Positions 5,430 to 6,901 of a stretch of DNA of 6,901 bases are shown piece by piece. The translations under genes and the position numbers were made by a program. The first letter of the stretch is position 1, and each line of letters starts with the position of its first letter. This DNA is from Hyphomicrobiales bacterium (GTDB lineage: Bacteria; Pseudomonadota; Alphaproteobacteria; Rhizobiales; Aestuariivirgaceae): the NCBI GenBank assembly GCA_026996935.1, contig JALWJW010000075.1, positions 1-6,901 of the forward strand, in the 5' to 3' direction. The notes beneath the pieces were generated by a model, which was given only the letters and a program-made list of their open reading frames with translations, was not told where the DNA came from and did no database searches.

Positions 5430-6901
5430 ATGGCATTGACACAACGATTGGATATGCGCCAGGGACAATCCCTGGTGATGACACCGCAATTGCAACAAGC
5501 GATTAAGCTTTTGCAAATGTCAAATTTTGAGCTGCAGGAATTTGTTGAAGCCGAGCTTGAAAAAAACCCGTTATTGGAAAAAGCAGAGCAACGCGATAGT
5601 GAAATTCCTGCAGAACCTTTAGCAGATAAAGCTATAGAAACAGCCCCTTTGCCGGCCGAAGGTGATGTCAGTAAAACCCTGGAAAATATGGACGTGGATT
5701 TAGGCAATGTGTATGCCGATGAAGCGCGTGCTGATACTCAAGACAGAACCCAATCAGCCCAAATGGATTCCAGTTGGTCATCAGTTGGGACTTCATCAGG
5801 TTCTGGCTCATTTGATCGTGACGGATTTAATTTTGAAAATATTCTGCCGGAAGAAATAACACTTTGCGATTATCTGGAAAGACAAATGCAATTAGCTATT
5901 TCTGACCCGGCACAGCGTATAATTGGCCTTTATCTCATTGGCACGTTGAATGAAAGCGGTTATCTGGGCTCAGACATTGAAAGCATTGCCAAAGCTTTAG
6001 GCAGCGATGTGCAAACGGTTGAAGATACGTTAAAAATTATGCAAACCTTTGAACCTACAGGGGTTTTTGCGAAAGATTTAAAAGATTGCCTTAAGCTTCA
6101 ATTGATTGAAAAGGATCGTTTTGATCCCGCTATGGAAGCCCTGGTTAATAATCTTGACCTGTTGGCAAAACGCGAATTTCCCAAACTAAAAAAATTATGT
6201 GGTGTTGATATAGACGACATATATGAAATGGTGGGTGAAATTCGTGAACTTGATCCAAAACCTGGCCTGGCATATGGTTCAGTGACAGTACAACCGGTTG
6301 TTCCAGATGTCATTGTGCGTGCGGCCCCTGATGGCACATGGATTGTTGAACTTAATTCTGAAACTTTACCGCGCGTTTTGGTCAATAATAAATATTATGC
6401 CACGGTTTCCGCAAGTGCAGAACGAGAGCAAGATAAAGTTTATATTTCTGAATGTCATAGCGAAGCCACATGGCTGGTGAAAAGTTTAGAACAACGCGCC
6501 CGCACAATTCTGGCTGTTTCACGTGAAATTGTGCGCCAGCAGGATGCGTTTTTAATCGAAGGTATTCATGCGTTAAAGCCTTTAAACCTGCGAAATGTGG
6601 CTGATGTCATTGAAATGCATGAATCAACCGTTTCACGGGTGACATCAAATAAATATATCGAAACCCCGCGCGGTATTTTTGAATTGAAATATTTTTTCAC
6701 CACCGCTATTGCCTCAACAAATGGGGAAAGTGAGTATTCGGCTGAATCAATTCGTTATCTGATTAAACAATTGACCGACAATGAATCGGTTGAGAAAATT
6801 CTCTCAGATGATGCCATTGTTGAGATTCTGACCGATCAGGGGATTGAAATTGCCCGTCGGACTGTTGCAAAGTATCGTGAATCGTTAAAGATTCCTTCAT
6901 C
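5430..6901 (+). CDS. rpoN: RNA polymerase sigma-54 factor RpoN (3' end cut by window)
   Basis: Sigma-54 directs RNA polymerase to -24/-12 promoters and needs an AAA+ activator; it commonly controls nitrogen use, C4-dicarboxylate transport, and other functions. The frame is open from the ATG at 5430 to the edge (490 codons). Region I (1-45) has the glutamine- and leucine-rich LVMTPQLQQAIKLLQMS. Region II (about 50-135) is acidic and variable, with a Ser/Gly-rich stretch near 112-127. The core-binding domain follows (LPEEITLCDYL, LNESGYL, TFEPTGVFAKDL, LDPKPG). The helix-turn-helix is at about 386-406 with MHESTVSRVTSNKY, then TPRGIFELKYFF. The RpoN box ARRTVAKYRE (475-484), which reads the -24 element, is intact; only the final few residues should be missing. 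The in-frame stop at 5403 and lack of other starts fix the ATG, although no Shine-Dalgarno is seen. Confidence 0.95.
   Translation, partial: MALTQRLDMRQGQSLVMTPQLQQAIKLLQMSNFELQEFVEAELEKNPLLEKAEQRDSEIPAEPLADKAIETAPLPAEGDVSKTLENMDVDLGNVYADEARADTQDRTQSAQMDSSWSSVGTSSGSGSFDRDGFNFENILPEEITLCDYLERQMQLAISDPAQRIIGLYLIGTLNESGYLGSDIESIAKALGSDVQTVEDTLKIMQTFEPTGVFAKDLKDCLKLQLIEKDRFDPAMEALVNNLDLLAKREFPKLKKLCGVDIDDIYEMVGEIRELDPKPGLAYGSVTVQPVVPDVIVRAAPDGTWIVELNSETLPRVLVNNKYYATVSASAEREQDKVYISECHSEATWLVKSLEQRARTILAVSREIVRQQDAFLIEGIHALKPLNLRNVADVIEMHESTVSRVTSNKYIETPRGIFELKYFFTTAIASTNGESEYSAESIRYLIKQLTDNESVEKILSDDAIVEILTDQGIEIARRTVAKYRESLKIPS

Noticed and set aside
6332..6346. TGGCAC-N5-TTGT, resembling a -24/-12 sigma-54 promoter inside rpoN
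   Set aside because: The essential GC of the -12 element is GT here, and it lies within coding sequence with no gene start downstream in the window.

Overview
The window reads as a piece of chromosome from an alphaproteobacterium, most likely of the Hyphomicrobiales (Rhizobiales) type. The evidence is gene order: a short HRDC-less ribonuclease D followed by lptC, lptA, lptB and rpoN on one strand, next to an NDUFA9-like NAD(P)-binding protein, a glutathione S-transferase and queG on the other. By eye the GC content is low to moderate (about the low 40s percent, not computed). That is low for the order and suggests a marine or otherwise AT-drifted lineage. I cannot name a genus.

Left half (1-2287, minus strand): three genes read leftward. 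A 329-residue atypical short-chain dehydrogenase of the NDUFA9-like family (1298-2287) is followed, after a gap of about 236 bp, by a glutathione S-transferase (378-1061) and then, 42 bp on, by the first 111 codons of queG (epoxyqueuosine reductase), which runs off the left edge. A perfect 7-bp inverted repeat lies in the gst-queG gap.

Right half (2514-6901, plus strand): ribonuclease D (2514-3128), lptC (3221-3892), lptA (3889-4425), lptB (4613-5368, possibly from a TTG at 4580) and rpoN (5430 to the right edge, open). LptC, LptA and LptB are the membrane-anchored bitopic subunit, the periplasmic bridge and the cytoplasmic ATPase of the lipopolysaccharide export machine; its LptF/LptG permeases are not in the window. 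rpoN encodes sigma-54 and is complete through the RpoN box, lacking only the last few codons. lptC and lptA overlap by ATGA. The 187-bp lptA-lptB gap and the 61-bp lptB-rpoN gap leave room for internal promoters or processing sites.

The two halves diverge from a 226-bp intergenic region (2288-2513) that must hold the promoters for both directions. I see no mobile element, CRISPR array, tRNA or rRNA, and no clearly new multi-gene system: this is conserved core genome. The most unusual detail is a correctly phased A-AAA-AAA heptamer directly before the lptC stop codon; a -1 slip there would read straight into lptA and make an LptC-LptA fusion. The other items are small repeat and hairpin signals and start-codon questions.
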